Shown: positions 9,027 through 18,201 of the stretch, in pieces
Numbering within the stretch: position 1 is the first letter of the stretch
Layout of the letters: each line of letters begins with the position of its first letter
Source of the DNA: Tamlana sp038148895
GTDB lineage: Bacteria > Bacteroidota > Bacteroidia > Flavobacteriales > Flavobacteriaceae
Direction: 5' to 3' (one strand)
Assembly: GCA_038148895.1 (NCBI GenBank)
Contig: JBBVGQ010000007.1
DNA: 64,000 bases
The notes under the pieces: generated by a model
Seen by the model: the letters and a program-made list of their open reading frames with translations, nothing else
The model's database searches: none
What the model was told of the DNA's origin: nothing
Position numbers and translations under genes: made by a program

Positions 9027-9713
9027 TTATTCCTTACTGAAAAAGGTTTTATGAATAAATCCACCAACAATGGCACCAGCAATAGGCGCGACCCAAAACA
9101 ACCATAATTGTGAAGTAAACTCTCCACCTGCAAATAAGGCTTGGCTGGTTGATCTGGCAGGGTTAACCGATGTATTTGAAATGGGAATACTTATTAAATG
9201 GATTAACGTTAGAGCCAAACCAATAGCTATTCCTGCAAAACCTTGAGGTGCTTTAACATAAGTACTTCCCAAAATAATCAACAAGAAAAACATCGTCAAT
9301 AAAAACTCCGCGATTAAAACCGATGTCATGCTATAACCCCCTGGAGACAATTCTCCATAGCCATTGGCAGCAAACCCGCCAATATTAACAAAATCAGATT
9401 TACCCGTTACAATAAGGTAAAGAGCACCAGCGGCCGCAATGGCACCAACAAGCTGAGCAATTATATAGCCCAGCAAATTTTTGGCTTCAAACTTTCCGCC
9501 AGCCCATAAACCCAAAGACACCGCCGGGTTAAAATGCGCACCCGAAATATGCCCAACAGCGTAGGCCATAGTTAAAACCGTTAATCCAAAGGCTAAAGAC
9601 ACTCCAACAAAGCCAATACCTAAATCTGGGTAGCCAGCTGCAAAAATAGCGCTACCACAACCACCAAAAACGAGCCAAAATGTTCCAAAAAACTCTGCAA
9701 ATAATTTTTTCAT
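9027..9713 (-). CDS. aqpZ: Aquaporin Z
   Basis: A 228-aa MIP-family water channel of the inner membrane with six transmembrane helices and the two half-helix motifs HFNPAVSLG and SVNPARSTS. The selectivity-filter neighbourhood, with a conserved Arg after the second NPA, fits water-selective AqpZ rather than a glycerol facilitator (GlpF has NPARD). Length matches the E. coli protein (231 aa). It is monocistronic and ends at the shared terminator. Confidence 0.94.
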   Translation of the reverse strand: MKKLFAEFFGTFWLVFGGCGSAIFAAGYPDLGIGFVGVSLAFGLTVLTMAYAVGHISGAHFNPAVSLGLWAGGKFEAKNLLGYIIAQLVGAIAAAGALYLIVTGKSDFVNIGGFAANGYGELSPGGYSMTSVLIAEFLLTMFFLLIILGSTYVKAPQGFAGIAIGLALTLIHLISIPISNTSVNPARSTSQALFAGGEFTSQLWLFWVAPIAGAIVGGFIHKTFFSKE

Positions 9714-9839
9714 GACTAAATAGTTTATTAATTGATTAGAATTTTACTAAAGTAATTATTTAAGAATTAGACACCTAAAAATAAATTGGTCACTTGACCC
9801 ATTTATTTCCTTCCGCATAAAATTTAGAATCAAAAACAT

Positions 9840-9847
9840 TATCTTTG
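9840..9847 (+). promoter_or_regulatory. -7 box of the 9.9-12.9 kb operon
   Basis: TATCTTTG is a perfect TAnnTTTG match 19 bases before the ATG at 9867. No comparable box is evident at the following three genes, so one transcript is likely. Confidence 0.65.
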
Positions 9848-9866
9848 CAAAAAGATTTACACCCTT

Positions 9867-10070
9867 ATGAAACTTCTTTTAATAACCATAGTACTTTTAG
9901 GAATAGGTTTTGCAGGCATAGCCATTAAAATTTGGTCAAAAAAAGATGGAAAATTTGCCGGTACATGTGCCAGTCAAAACCCCATGTTGAACCAAGAAGG
10001 TGAAACTTGTGGCTTTTGTGGCAGAACACCAGACCAATTTAGTGATTGCAAAGAACCTCAACATTCTTAA
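9867..10070 (+). CDS. Small cysteine-containing membrane or secreted protein
   Basis: A 67-aa protein with one N-terminal hydrophobic helix (LLLITIVLLGIGFAGIAIKIW) and a short tail bearing four cysteines (GTCAS, then ETCGFCGRTPDQFSDC). The tail could bind a metal or form disulfides, but I know no function for this flavobacterial family. It is the first gene of a tight operon, 7 bases before the glycosyltransferase start. Length and composition look intact. Confidence 0.75.
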   Translation: MKLLLITIVLLGIGFAGIAIKIWSKKDGKFAGTCASQNPMLNQEGETCGFCGRTPDQFSDCKEPQHS

Positions 10071-10077
10071 CTAATAT

Positions 10078-11190
10078 ATGGGGCTTCTTGGTTTTATCTA
10101 CTTCGCATTTATCGTTGTAGTTGTTATCCAATTCATTTTTTACGTATTTGTCTTTGGAAAATTTGCTTTTTTTAAGCCTCAAAAAGCAGTTTCAAAAAAT
10201 ATTGCGGTTTCAGTTATTATTTGTGCCAAAAATGAAGCTGAAAATTTAAGGCGCTTCCTTCCTTCAATTATCGAGCAAGATTATCTCAATTTTGAAGTTG
10301 TTCTAATCAATGACTCTTCAAAAGATAATACTCTGGAAGTTATGCAAGACTTCGCAAAAGCACACAGCAACATTAAAGTAGTTGATGTAAAAAGCATTGA
10401 AGCCTTTTGGGGAAATAAAAAGTACGCTTTAACGCTTGGGATAAAAGCCGCTAAAAATGACTATCTTTTGTTTACCGATGCCGATTGCAAGCCAGTTTCA
10501 AAATACTGGATAAAAGAGATGTGCGCTCATTTTGATTCTGAAAAATCGGTTGTTTTGGGGTATGGCGCTTATGCTAAAATTAAAAAGTCTTTACTAAATA
10601 AACTGGTTCGTTTTGAAACCTTAATCACTGCTGGAAATTATTTTTCGTTTGCTTTGGCCGGCACTCCTTACATGGGAGTTGGGAGGAATTTGGCTTATTC
10701 AAAATCTGAGTTTTTTAAAGCCAATGGGTTTATAAACCATATAAAAGTGCGCTCTGGAGATGATGATTTATTTGTCAACCAGGTAGCTAATAACAAAAAT
10801 ACAGCCATATGCATTCCTAATGGAAGTTTTACTATATCAACACCAAAAGTCACTTTTAAAGAGTGGTTTAAACAAAAACGTCGTCATGTTTCAACAGCAA
10901 AACATTACAAGTTAGAACACAAAGTCTTGCTGGCAATTTTATATAGCTCCACTCTTTTATTTTGGCTATTTACCCTCATTCTTTTTGTAACACTATATAA
11001 ATGGCCCATCGTTTTGGGGTTATTTTTGGCCAGACTCACCATTCAATACATCATTTTAGGTAGCTTATCAAGAAAGCTTAATGAAAGTGATTTATTGCTG
11101 CTTTTGCCGTTCCTTGAAATTTTTCTAATTATGGCGCAATTAACTATCTTTATAAATAATCTTATCTCAAAGCCCAATCATTGGAAATAA
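10078..11190 (+). CDS. Family 2 glycosyltransferase, membrane-bound
   Basis: A 370-aa inverting GT2 enzyme with an N-terminal membrane helix, a cytoplasmic GT-A domain and two or three C-terminal helices. Visible motifs are VSVIICAKNEAENL, the NDSSKDNT nucleotide-binding turn, the DxD-type FTDADC, GDDDLF as the acceptor motif and KQKRRHVST in the QxxRW position. It probably elongates or modifies a cell-surface glycan or glycolipid; donor and acceptor are unknown. Its 3' end overlaps the next gene, a sigma factor, by 10 bases. Confidence 0.85.
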   Translation: MGLLGFIYFAFIVVVVIQFIFYVFVFGKFAFFKPQKAVSKNIAVSVIICAKNEAENLRRFLPSIIEQDYLNFEVVLINDSSKDNTLEVMQDFAKAHSNIKVVDVKSIEAFWGNKKYALTLGIKAAKNDYLLFTDADCKPVSKYWIKEMCAHFDSEKSVVLGYGAYAKIKKSLLNKLVRFETLITAGNYFSFALAGTPYMGVGRNLAYSKSEFFKANGFINHIKVRSGDDDLFVNQVANNKNTAICIPNGSFTISTPKVTFKEWFKQKRRHVSTAKHYKLEHKVLLAILYSSTLLFWLFTLILFVTLYKWPIVLGLFLARLTIQYIILGSLSRKLNESDLLLLLPFLEIFLIMAQLTIFINNLISKPNHWK

Positions 11191-11726
11191 TTGATGCCAT
11201 TAAACGTGCCAAAAAGAACGACCAAAAAGCGTTTAATTATTTATTGGATTTATATTGGGATGATGTTTATGGTTTTCAATTGAAACGTACCCAAAATGAA
11301 AACGATGCTGAAGACATTACCATTCAAACCTTCTCTAAAGCATTTGACAAAATTGAAACTTTTGATGAGCAATACACCTTTAAAACATGGTTGATTGCCA
11401 TTTCAAAAAACATCCACATAGACTTACTTCGGAAAGAAAAAAACTCCATTTCTCAGGTGCTATCCCAAGATGACCGTGAAGTTTTTCAGGTTTTGGACGA
11501 ATCGCCTTCCCCAGAAGATAAGTTGATTACCGACCAACACTTAGCAAAATTGCTTCGAGATATTAAAAAGCTAAAGCCACATTATCAGGAAATTATAAAC
11601 CTGCGCTATTTTCAAGAATTGAGCTATAAGGAAATTTCAAAGGAGCTGGATGAACCCATAAACAATGTAAAAGTGAAATTACTACGCGCGAAAAAACTAC
11701 TGGCCGAAATTATTAGAGAAAAGTAA
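11181..11726 (+). CDS. Sigma-70 family (ECF) RNA polymerase sigma factor
   Basis: A 181-aa ECF-like factor with region 2 (LLDLYWDDVYGFQLKRTQNE then FKTWLIAISKNIHIDLLR) and region 4 (FQELSYKEISKELDEPINNVKVKLLRAKKLL). It starts at TTG 11181 inside the end of the glycosyltransferase gene, and its TAA directly abuts the ATG of the NRAMP-like transporter. No anti-sigma gene is adjacent, unlike the pair at 7.6-8.9 kb, so its control must come from elsewhere or from an operon partner. Confidence 0.88.
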   Translation: MEIIDAIKRAKKNDQKAFNYLLDLYWDDVYGFQLKRTQNENDAEDITIQTFSKAFDKIETFDEQYTFKTWLIAISKNIHIDLLRKEKNSISQVLSQDDREVFQVLDESPSPEDKLITDQHLAKLLRDIKKLKPHYQEIINLRYFQELSYKEISKELDEPINNVKVKLLRAKKLLAEIIREK

Positions 11727-12941
11727 ATGATAGCTAAACTCAAGAACTTAGGGCCAGGATTGTTATTCGCCGGTGCAGCCATTGGGGTATCTCACTTGGT
11801 GCAATCTACTAGGGCTGGTGCAGATTTTGGCATGGGCCTTATTTGGGCTTTATTATTGGTCAATTTATTTAAATACCCTTTTTTTCAATTCGGCCCTAGA
11901 TATGCCACAGCTACTGGCGAAAGTTTGCTAGATGGCTATAAAAAACTTGGCAAAGGCATTTTAATGGCATATTTTTTACTCAGTTTGGCTACCATCTTTA
12001 CCATTCAGGCTGGCGTAACCATAGTAACTGCCGGGTTGGCCTCTTCCCTTTTCGGTGATTTTTTAGGCATAGAAGCTTGGACAATTGTTATCATTTTCAT
12101 CTGTTTGATGCTGCTTATCATCGGAAAATATAAATTGTTGGACAGGCTAATGAAAATCATAATACTAACATTAACAATTAGCACATTGGCCGCTGTTAGC
12201 ATTGCATTGTTCAACAACGAAAATGCCGTGTCACTAAATCAAGTACTTCCAAATAATGCATTGGAAATTTCATTTTTAATAGCCTTTATGGGTTGGATGC
12301 CGGCACCTTTGGACATAGCAGTATGGCAATCGTTATGGTCCATAGAAAAAAACAAGGAAACAAAAGAATACAATACCAAATCGGCATTGTTTGATTTTAA
12401 TGTCGGTTATTTGGGCACAATTATCTTAGGTATCGGGTTTGTTCTTTTGGGTACTTTGGTCATGTTCAATAGTGGAGAAACCTTCAGTAATTCGGCAACA
12501 GTCTTTTCTGGACAGTTAATTGGCATTTACACCACAAATCTTGGAGATTGGGCTTATGTTATTATTGGTATTGCAGCATTTACAACCATGTTCAGCACAA
12601 CACTAACTACTTTGGATGCTTCGCCAAGAGCTATGGAAAAAACCACCCAATTATTGTTCAAAAAAGCTTCAAAATTCAATTATGCTTTTTGGATAACCTT
12701 GCTTTCCATTGGCACTATTTGCATCTTTCTATTTTTGGCTTCAGAAATGGGCCTTTTAATTCAAATAGCAACCATATTATCTTTTATTACGGCTCCTTTT
12801 TATGCGATTATCAATTACAAATTAATATCGAGCAAGCACACGCCAAAAGCGTGGAGACCTTCAAAATATATTCACGTTTTAAGTACACTCGGAATCGTTT
12901 TCTTGATTGGATTTAGCATCTGGTATCTAACCACCATATAG
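11727..12941 (+). CDS. NRAMP-like transporter lacking canonical metal motifs
   Basis: A 404-aa polytopic inner-membrane protein with about 11 helices and overall NRAMP (MntH) similarity. It begins with LGPGLLFAGAAIGVSHL and the RAGADFG segment. In classical NRAMP proteins helix 1 carries DPGN and helix 6 carries MPH for Mn2+/Fe2+. Here the first position reads SHLVQST and the second reads GWMPAPLDIAV, so both metal-ligand motifs are gone. Transport of Mn or Fe is therefore doubtful; another substrate or a sensory role is possible. The ATG follows the sigma-factor stop with no gap. Confidence 0.8.
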   Translation: MIAKLKNLGPGLLFAGAAIGVSHLVQSTRAGADFGMGLIWALLLVNLFKYPFFQFGPRYATATGESLLDGYKKLGKGILMAYFLLSLATIFTIQAGVTIVTAGLASSLFGDFLGIEAWTIVIIFICLMLLIIGKYKLLDRLMKIIILTLTISTLAAVSIALFNNENAVSLNQVLPNNALEISFLIAFMGWMPAPLDIAVWQSLWSIEKNKETKEYNTKSALFDFNVGYLGTIILGIGFVLLGTLVMFNSGETFSNSATVFSGQLIGIYTTNLGDWAYVIIGIAAFTTMFSTTLTTLDASPRAMEKTTQLLFKKASKFNYAFWITLLSIGTICIFLFLASEMGLLIQIATILSFITAPFYAIINYKLISSKHTPKAWRPSKYIHVLSTLGIVFLIGFSIWYLTTI

Positions 12942-12964
12942 GGTTCATTTAAAAGAATACTTCG

Positions 12965-12972
12965 TATCTTTG
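12965..12972 (+). promoter_or_regulatory. lipA promoter -7 box
   Basis: TATCTTTG, a perfect TAnnTTTG match, ends 19 bases before the lipA ATG. Confidence 0.6.
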
Positions 12973-12991
12973 TTCCCTATATTTTCTAGAT

Positions 12992-13870
12992 ATGAATACG
13001 GAAACAGCTTCAAATATATTACCGGAACGTCAACCAAAGCCAAAATGGCTTCGTGTAAAACTTCCCACGGGGAAAAAGTACACTGAACTACGTGGATTGG
13101 TTGATAAATACAAACTGAATACCATTTGCACTTCGGGAAGCTGCCCAAATATGGGTGAATGTTGGGGAGAGGGAACCGCCACCTTCATGATTTTAGGTAA
13201 TATTTGTACACGTTCATGTGGTTTTTGCGGTGTAAAAACAGGAAGGCCAGAATCGGTTGATTGGGATGAACCAGAAAAAGTGGCACGCTCCATTAAAATT
13301 ATGAATATTAAACACGCAGTGTTGACCAGTGTTGACCGTGATGATTTAAAAGATATGGGTAGCATTATGTGGGCGGAAACGGTAAAGGCCGTTAGACGTA
13401 TGAATCCTGAAACCACGCTTGAAACATTAATTCCAGACTTTCAGGGCATTGAGAAACATATTGATAGAATTATTGGTGTTGCTCCAGAAGTGGTATCACA
13501 CAATATTGAAACTGTACGCCGATTGACCAGAGAAGTACGAATACAAGCTCAGTACGACCGAAGTATGGCTGTTTTAAAATACTTGAAAAGCCAAGGTCAA
13601 CGGAGAACAAAATCGGGAATTATGCTTGGTCTGGGTGAAACGAGAGAAGAAGTAATTGATACACTTCATGATTTAAAAGCTAATGATGTTGACGTGGTAA
13701 CCATTGGGCAATACCTTCAACCTAGTAAAAAACACCTGCCGGTTAAGGAATTTATTAACCCCGACCAATTTAAGGAATACGAAGAAATTGCTTTGGAATT
13801 GGGCTTCCGTCACGTAGAGAGTAGTGCGTTGGTTAGGTCTTCCTACCATGCACAAAAACACATTCATTAA
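12992..13870 (+). CDS. lipA: Lipoyl synthase
   Basis: A 292-aa radical SAM enzyme that inserts two sulfur atoms into protein-bound octanoate, making the lipoyl cofactor of 2-oxoacid dehydrogenases and the glycine cleavage system. The auxiliary 4Fe-4S cluster motif CTSGSCPNMGEC and the radical SAM motif CTRSCGFC are both complete. The C-terminal SSYHA matches the family's conserved RSSYHA end. Length is normal. It is followed after 2 bases by a GAPDH gene, probably co-transcribed. Confidence 0.97.
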   Translation: MNTETASNILPERQPKPKWLRVKLPTGKKYTELRGLVDKYKLNTICTSGSCPNMGECWGEGTATFMILGNICTRSCGFCGVKTGRPESVDWDEPEKVARSIKIMNIKHAVLTSVDRDDLKDMGSIMWAETVKAVRRMNPETTLETLIPDFQGIEKHIDRIIGVAPEVVSHNIETVRRLTREVRIQAQYDRSMAVLKYLKSQGQRRTKSGIMLGLGETREEVIDTLHDLKANDVDVVTIGQYLQPSKKHLPVKEFINPDQFKEYEEIALELGFRHVESSALVRSSYHAQKHIH

Positions 13871-13872
13871 TT

Positions 13873-14889
13873 ATGATTAGGGTTGCTATCAGCGGCTTTG
13901 GAAGGATTGGCAGGCGTGTTTTTAGGCTTCTTCAAAGTTATGAGAACATAAAAGTTGTTGCCATAAATGATTTGGCGGATGCCAAAACCCTAAGCCATTT
14001 ATTGAAATACGATAGTGTTCACGGGATTTTTAAAGGTGAAGTAACTTATAATTCAAATCAACTCATTGTTAATGAAGAAAAAATTGCCTTATCTAATGAA
14101 AAGCACCCAAAAGACATCAACTGGAAACCTTTTAATGTAGATTTTGTAATTGAATCCACGGGAAAATTTAAAACAACTTCCGATTTACAACACCATATAA
14201 ACAATGGGGCAAAACAGGTGATTTTAAGTGTTCCTCCACTCGATGATAATATCAAAACCATTGTTTTAGGGGTCAACGACACTGTTTTAGATGGAACTGA
14301 AACCATCATTTCAAATGCATCGTGTACAACAAACAACGCGGCACCTATGATTGACATCATAAATAAACTTTGTGGCATTGACCAAGCTTATATAACAACG
14401 GTGCACTCTTATACCACCGACCAAAGTCTTCATGACCAACCCCATCGAGATTTAAGGCGTTCTAGAGCCGCTGGGCAATCCATTGTACCAACTACAACTG
14501 GTGCTGCCAAAGCGCTTACCAAAATATTTCCTCAACTTTCAGGTGTAATTGGAGGCTGTGGTATAAGAGTTCCTGTAATCAATGGGTCTCTAACAGATAT
14601 TACCTTTAACGTAAAAAGAACGGTTTCAATAGAAGAAGTTAACCAAACATTTAAAGAAGCTTCAGCACATCACTATAAAAATATTTTAGAGTACACTGAA
14701 GACCCAATTGTTTCTATTGATATTGTTGGAAATACCCATTCTTGTATTTTCGATGCACAGATGACCTCAGTTATCGGAAAAATGGTAAAAATTATAGGTT
14801 GGTACGACAATGAAACTGGCTATTCTAGCCGAATTATTGACTTAATATGTAATTTATCGGAAAAAAAGTGCGTTTTATCGATAAAATAA
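13873..14889 (+). CDS. gap: Type I glyceraldehyde-3-phosphate dehydrogenase
   Basis: A 338-aa NAD(P)-dependent GAPDH. The nucleotide-binding GFGRIGR is at the N-terminus, the catalytic Cys151 in SNASCTTN, its histidine in TTVHSYT, and the substrate-binding DLRRSRAAGQSIVP follows. Asp at the end of beta 2 (INDL) favours NAD+. The acceptor loop SYTTDQSLHDQPHRDLRR is shorter than the usual GDQ...PHRGGDLRR form. It lies 2 bases after lipA. Whether it is the main glycolytic enzyme or a second paralogue cannot be told here. Confidence 0.93.
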   Translation: MIRVAISGFGRIGRRVFRLLQSYENIKVVAINDLADAKTLSHLLKYDSVHGIFKGEVTYNSNQLIVNEEKIALSNEKHPKDINWKPFNVDFVIESTGKFKTTSDLQHHINNGAKQVILSVPPLDDNIKTIVLGVNDTVLDGTETIISNASCTTNNAAPMIDIINKLCGIDQAYITTVHSYTTDQSLHDQPHRDLRRSRAAGQSIVPTTTGAAKALTKIFPQLSGVIGGCGIRVPVINGSLTDITFNVKRTVSIEEVNQTFKEASAHHYKNILEYTEDPIVSIDIVGNTHSCIFDAQMTSVIGKMVKIIGWYDNETGYSSRIIDLICNLSEKKCVLSIK

Positions 14890-14890
14890 T

Positions 14891-14898
14891 TATATTTG
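14891..14898 (+). promoter_or_regulatory. -7 box for the first hybrid kinase gene
   Basis: TATATTTG, directly after the GAPDH stop and 18 bases before the kinase ATG at 14917, matches TAnnTTTG. Confidence 0.55.
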
Positions 14899-14916
14899 TC
14901 CGCAATAGTTTGAATT

Positions 14917-17154
14917 ATGTCCCAAATTAAGAACTACATATATATACTTGTTTTGCTGTTCAGCCTTAGTGCATTATCGCAAAAAACCATCGATAATGAC
15001 CCTGAGTTAACACAAAATAATATAAACTACCGCATAGCTGAGGCCCAGGCAGAGCTTGATAATTTTAATTATTTCAAGGCAAAAAAGAACCTCGACGAAG
15101 CTCTGGAATTAGCCCAACAAGCTGATCTTAAAAAAAGTATTGGCTTGATTTATGGACTAAAGGGACGTCTACAACTCATCATTGAGGAAGAAGACCAAGC
15201 TATTAATTCTTTAACCAGTGCTATTGAAGTTCAGCGAAACATCAATGACAATAAAAATCTAGGTACCTCTTATAAAACTTTCGGCGATGTTTATTCAGCC
15301 AAAAAAGATTATTATTCGGCTCTTGACTCATATACAGCTGCTAAATCAAAGTTTGAAGAAGAAGGTTTGAATGAATATTTAGCGGAAACCTTGCTACAAG
15401 AAGGCAAAGTTTATGAAGCTTTGAAAAATTATAAAAAAGCGCGAGACGTTATCGAACAATCTTTGGCTATTGCCAAAAACTACGATTTCAAAAAAACATT
15501 GAGTGATGCTCTTATCAATCAGGCAAAGATTTATGAGAAAATTGGTAACAACGATAGAGCCTTGGAAATAGCTCATGAGAGTGTACAAATTGCTAAAACC
15601 AACGAGTTCACTAGTATTTTAAATGAAGGCTATTTTGTATTGAGTAATCTCTACAAGAACAAGGATAACCATAAGGCCTCCAGAGATTATTTGCAGGCTT
15701 ATGTAAAACTTTCAGATTCTATAAGAAGCATGACAAGAATTAACTCGCCAAGAAACCAAGAGGCACAATACCTTTTAAGTGAAGAGATTGAAAAAAACAA
15801 GCAGGCATTAGAAAAACTGGAAAAAGCGGAAGACACCAATAATTTACAGACACTCACATCTATTCTCAGTGTTGCCTTAATTACCATTTTATCGCTTTTA
15901 ACCTTGTCATTGTATAAAAACAACAACATTAGGTTAAAAACCAACAACATGCTCCACAAAAAGAATGCAGAGCTTATTGTTGCAAAAGAAAAAGCTGAGT
16001 TAGCATCAAAAACCAAAGCAAATTTCTTATCCACGGTAACGCACGAATTACGCACACCATTGTACGCCGTAACAGGTTTAAGTAACATGCTTTTGGACGA
16101 AAACCCAAAACCAGAGCAGGTTCAGCATCTAAAATCATTAAAATTTTCAGGAGATTATCTGCTTACCTTTATAAACGACATCCTTCAAATCAATAAAATT
16201 GAAGCCAATAAAGTTGAAGTAGAGCCAGAGCCTTTCAACCTCAAAAAGAAAATAAACAACATTATTTTGGCGCTGAACAACTCAGCCCAAGACAATGGTG
16301 TTAAAATGCATTTTGAGTACGATAAAGACTTACCTGAAAACTTCATTGCCGATCAACTTAAAATATCCCAAATCCTAATCAATTTAATCGGTAACTCCAT
16401 CAAATTCACCAAAGACGGGGATATATGGATTCGCGTATACAAAATTGAAGAAGCTGGCAAAACCTATACCTTGCGTTTTGAAGTAGAGGATAATGGTATT
16501 GGTATAAGCCAAGAAAAACAAGACAATATGTTTGAGAGTTTCTCCCAAGGCTCAATTCAAATTAACCGTAAATATGGAGGTACAGGGCTTGGTCTGTCAA
16601 TCGTTAAAGGTTTAATAGATATTTTAAAAGGTAAGATTTACGTTAAGAGCGAATTGGAAAAAGGCACCACTTTCTATTTTGAAATACCTCTTGAAAAATC
16701 AACAATTAAAGAAGGAGAAGAAAATAAAGTTACTTATTTTGAGGGTAATATAGAAGATATAGATTTAAGCACCGTTAAGATTTTGGTGGTTGAAGATAAT
16801 AAAATCAACCAAATGATTACCAAGAAAATTTTGACCAAAATGGAGCTTAAATGCGATATTGTAGACAATGGTGAAGCCGCGGTTGAAAAAATAAAAGCCA
16901 ATAATTACAACATTGTCCTAATGGACATTCATATGCCCGGCATAAGCGGTATTGAAGCCACAAAAATTGTACGTTCTTTTGACAAGGAATTGACCATTTT
17001 TGCACTTACGGCTGTAACCATTGAAGACAAAATGCATGAGTTTGAAGAAGCTGGTTTTACGGATATTATTCCAAAACCATTTAAACAGGAAGAGTTTGAG
17101 AAGAAACTCTACAATGCTTTGGCCGGTAAAAAAGGAACTTCTACGAGCGCGTAA
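14917..17154 (+). CDS. TPR hybrid sensor histidine kinase/response regulator
   Basis: A 745-aa inner-membrane signalling protein. Order: signal peptide (1-22), periplasmic TPR repeats (about 35-270), coiled coil, one transmembrane helix (about 312-332), HisKA with THELRTPL (His about 376), HATPase_c with QILINLIGNSIKFT, DNGIGI and GTGLGLS, and a C-terminal receiver with phospho-acceptor Asp in VLMDIHMP (about 670) and Lys in PKPF. There is no DNA-binding output or HPt domain, so the phosphate must pass to another protein. A paralogue of the same layout lies at 31140-33401. Its 3' end overlaps lpxK by 14 bases, converging. Confidence 0.93.
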   Translation: MSQIKNYIYILVLLFSLSALSQKTIDNDPELTQNNINYRIAEAQAELDNFNYFKAKKNLDEALELAQQADLKKSIGLIYGLKGRLQLIIEEEDQAINSLTSAIEVQRNINDNKNLGTSYKTFGDVYSAKKDYYSALDSYTAAKSKFEEEGLNEYLAETLLQEGKVYEALKNYKKARDVIEQSLAIAKNYDFKKTLSDALINQAKIYEKIGNNDRALEIAHESVQIAKTNEFTSILNEGYFVLSNLYKNKDNHKASRDYLQAYVKLSDSIRSMTRINSPRNQEAQYLLSEEIEKNKQALEKLEKAEDTNNLQTLTSILSVALITILSLLTLSLYKNNNIRLKTNNMLHKKNAELIVAKEKAELASKTKANFLSTVTHELRTPLYAVTGLSNMLLDENPKPEQVQHLKSLKFSGDYLLTFINDILQINKIEANKVEVEPEPFNLKKKINNIILALNNSAQDNGVKMHFEYDKDLPENFIADQLKISQILINLIGNSIKFTKDGDIWIRVYKIEEAGKTYTLRFEVEDNGIGISQEKQDNMFESFSQGSIQINRKYGGTGLGLSIVKGLIDILKGKIYVKSELEKGTTFYFEIPLEKSTIKEGEENKVTYFEGNIEDIDLSTVKILVVEDNKINQMITKKILTKMELKCDIVDNGEAAVEKIKANNYNIVLMDIHMPGISGIEATKIVRSFDKELTIFALTAVTIEDKMHEFEEAGFTDIIPKPFKQEEFEKKLYNALAGKKGTSTSA

Positions 17155-18151
17155 CGAAATCTTGAATTAGTTTATTCAATTTTTGATTTTCATCAATAAC
17201 AACCTTAATGGGCAAATAAAACAGTTTTGCTTTTAAGGAATTGTATTGTTTCAGGCGCATATAATCCTTTTCGGTAGTTAAAATCAAATCTTTTTTATTG
17301 AGTTCCTCGATATCACCGTGAGTAAAATTATGGTGGTCTTTAAAGTTCAAATGCTCAAAATCCAGGTTTTTACTCCTTAAAAATTTTACTAATGGGGCAG
17401 CATTAGCAATACCTGTTACAAGGGTAAAATGGTTGAGTTTTTCAAGCTTTAATGTTTTATCATCAGAAATGACTATTTCGGAATATCCTATAGAACTGAA
17501 AAACAGATGTTGGTAGGATTCAGGATTTATGTGGTTCACAATGGTTTTTTTATCAGATTCGCTTAAAATCCTCGGGCATTTTGTAACCACAATAACGTCC
17601 GCCCGTTTTACACCACTTCTTGGCTCCCTTAAATCGCCTGTTGGTAAAACAAAATCTTTAAAATATGGCTTGTTATAGGTCGTCAACAAAATATTAAAAC
17701 CAGCTTTTACTTTTCGGTGTTGAAAGGCGTCATCAAGCAAAACAATATTCGGGGCATTTTCTAGAGCGCGTAAATTTTCAATACCGTTTCGTCTGTCCGC
17801 ATCCACAGCTACCAGAATATCATCCTTAAATTTATTATAAAACTGAAAAGGTTCATCTCCCAAAGTTTCAACCTTAGAAGTTTCATTGGCTAACTGAAAA
17901 TCTTTTGTTTTTCGTTTATACCCGCGACTTAGGGTAGCAAGCTTATGATCGTCTTTTAACAAATTGACTAAATATTCAATCATGGGGGTTTTGCCCGTTC
18001 CTCCTACACTCAAATTCCCGACGCATATCAACGGCATGTCAAAAGAAACGGATTTCTTTATACCTAAATCGTACAATTTATTGCGCAACCAAGTCACCAA
18101 ATAGTAAATGGGAACAACCGGAAACAATATGTATCTCAATATTTTCAACAT
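17141..18151 (-). CDS. lpxK: Tetraacyldisaccharide 4'-kinase
   Basis: Phosphorylates the 4' position of the lipid A disaccharide precursor at the inner-membrane face, in the Raetz pathway. It is 336 aa, with one N-terminal membrane-anchoring helix (ILFPVVPIYYLVTW) and the P-loop GNLSVGGTGKTP, which marks this odd membrane-bound P-loop kinase. The DDAFQHR segment carries catalytic residues. The start codon is 3 bases after a weak TTACTTTG box, so the leader would be very short. It is divergent from the Nif3 gene and converges with the hybrid kinase. Confidence 0.95.
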   Translation of the reverse strand: MLKILRYILFPVVPIYYLVTWLRNKLYDLGIKKSVSFDMPLICVGNLSVGGTGKTPMIEYLVNLLKDDHKLATLSRGYKRKTKDFQLANETSKVETLGDEPFQFYNKFKDDILVAVDADRRNGIENLRALENAPNIVLLDDAFQHRKVKAGFNILLTTYNKPYFKDFVLPTGDLREPRSGVKRADVIVVTKCPRILSESDKKTIVNHINPESYQHLFFSSIGYSEIVISDDKTLKLEKLNHFTLVTGIANAAPLVKFLRSKNLDFEHLNFKDHHNFTHGDIEELNKKDLILTTEKDYMRLKQYNSLKAKLFYLPIKVVIDENQKLNKLIQDFVTRS

Positions 18152-18167
18152 GGCAAAGTAAATATTT

Positions 18168-18175
18168 TATATTTG
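18168..18175 (+). promoter_or_regulatory. -7 box for the Nif3-like gene
   Basis: TATATTTG in the lpxK/Nif3 divergent region, 26 bases before the ATG at 18202, matches TAnnTTTG. Confidence 0.55.
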
Positions 18176-18201
18176 TTTAATAATCAAATTGTAAAAATAT
18201 T

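Noticed and set aside
12548..12916. 122-aa ORF in another frame of the NRAMP-like gene
   Set aside because: It lies wholly within the transporter frame and its residue mix (Cys, His, Tyr rich) is that of a shadow frame.
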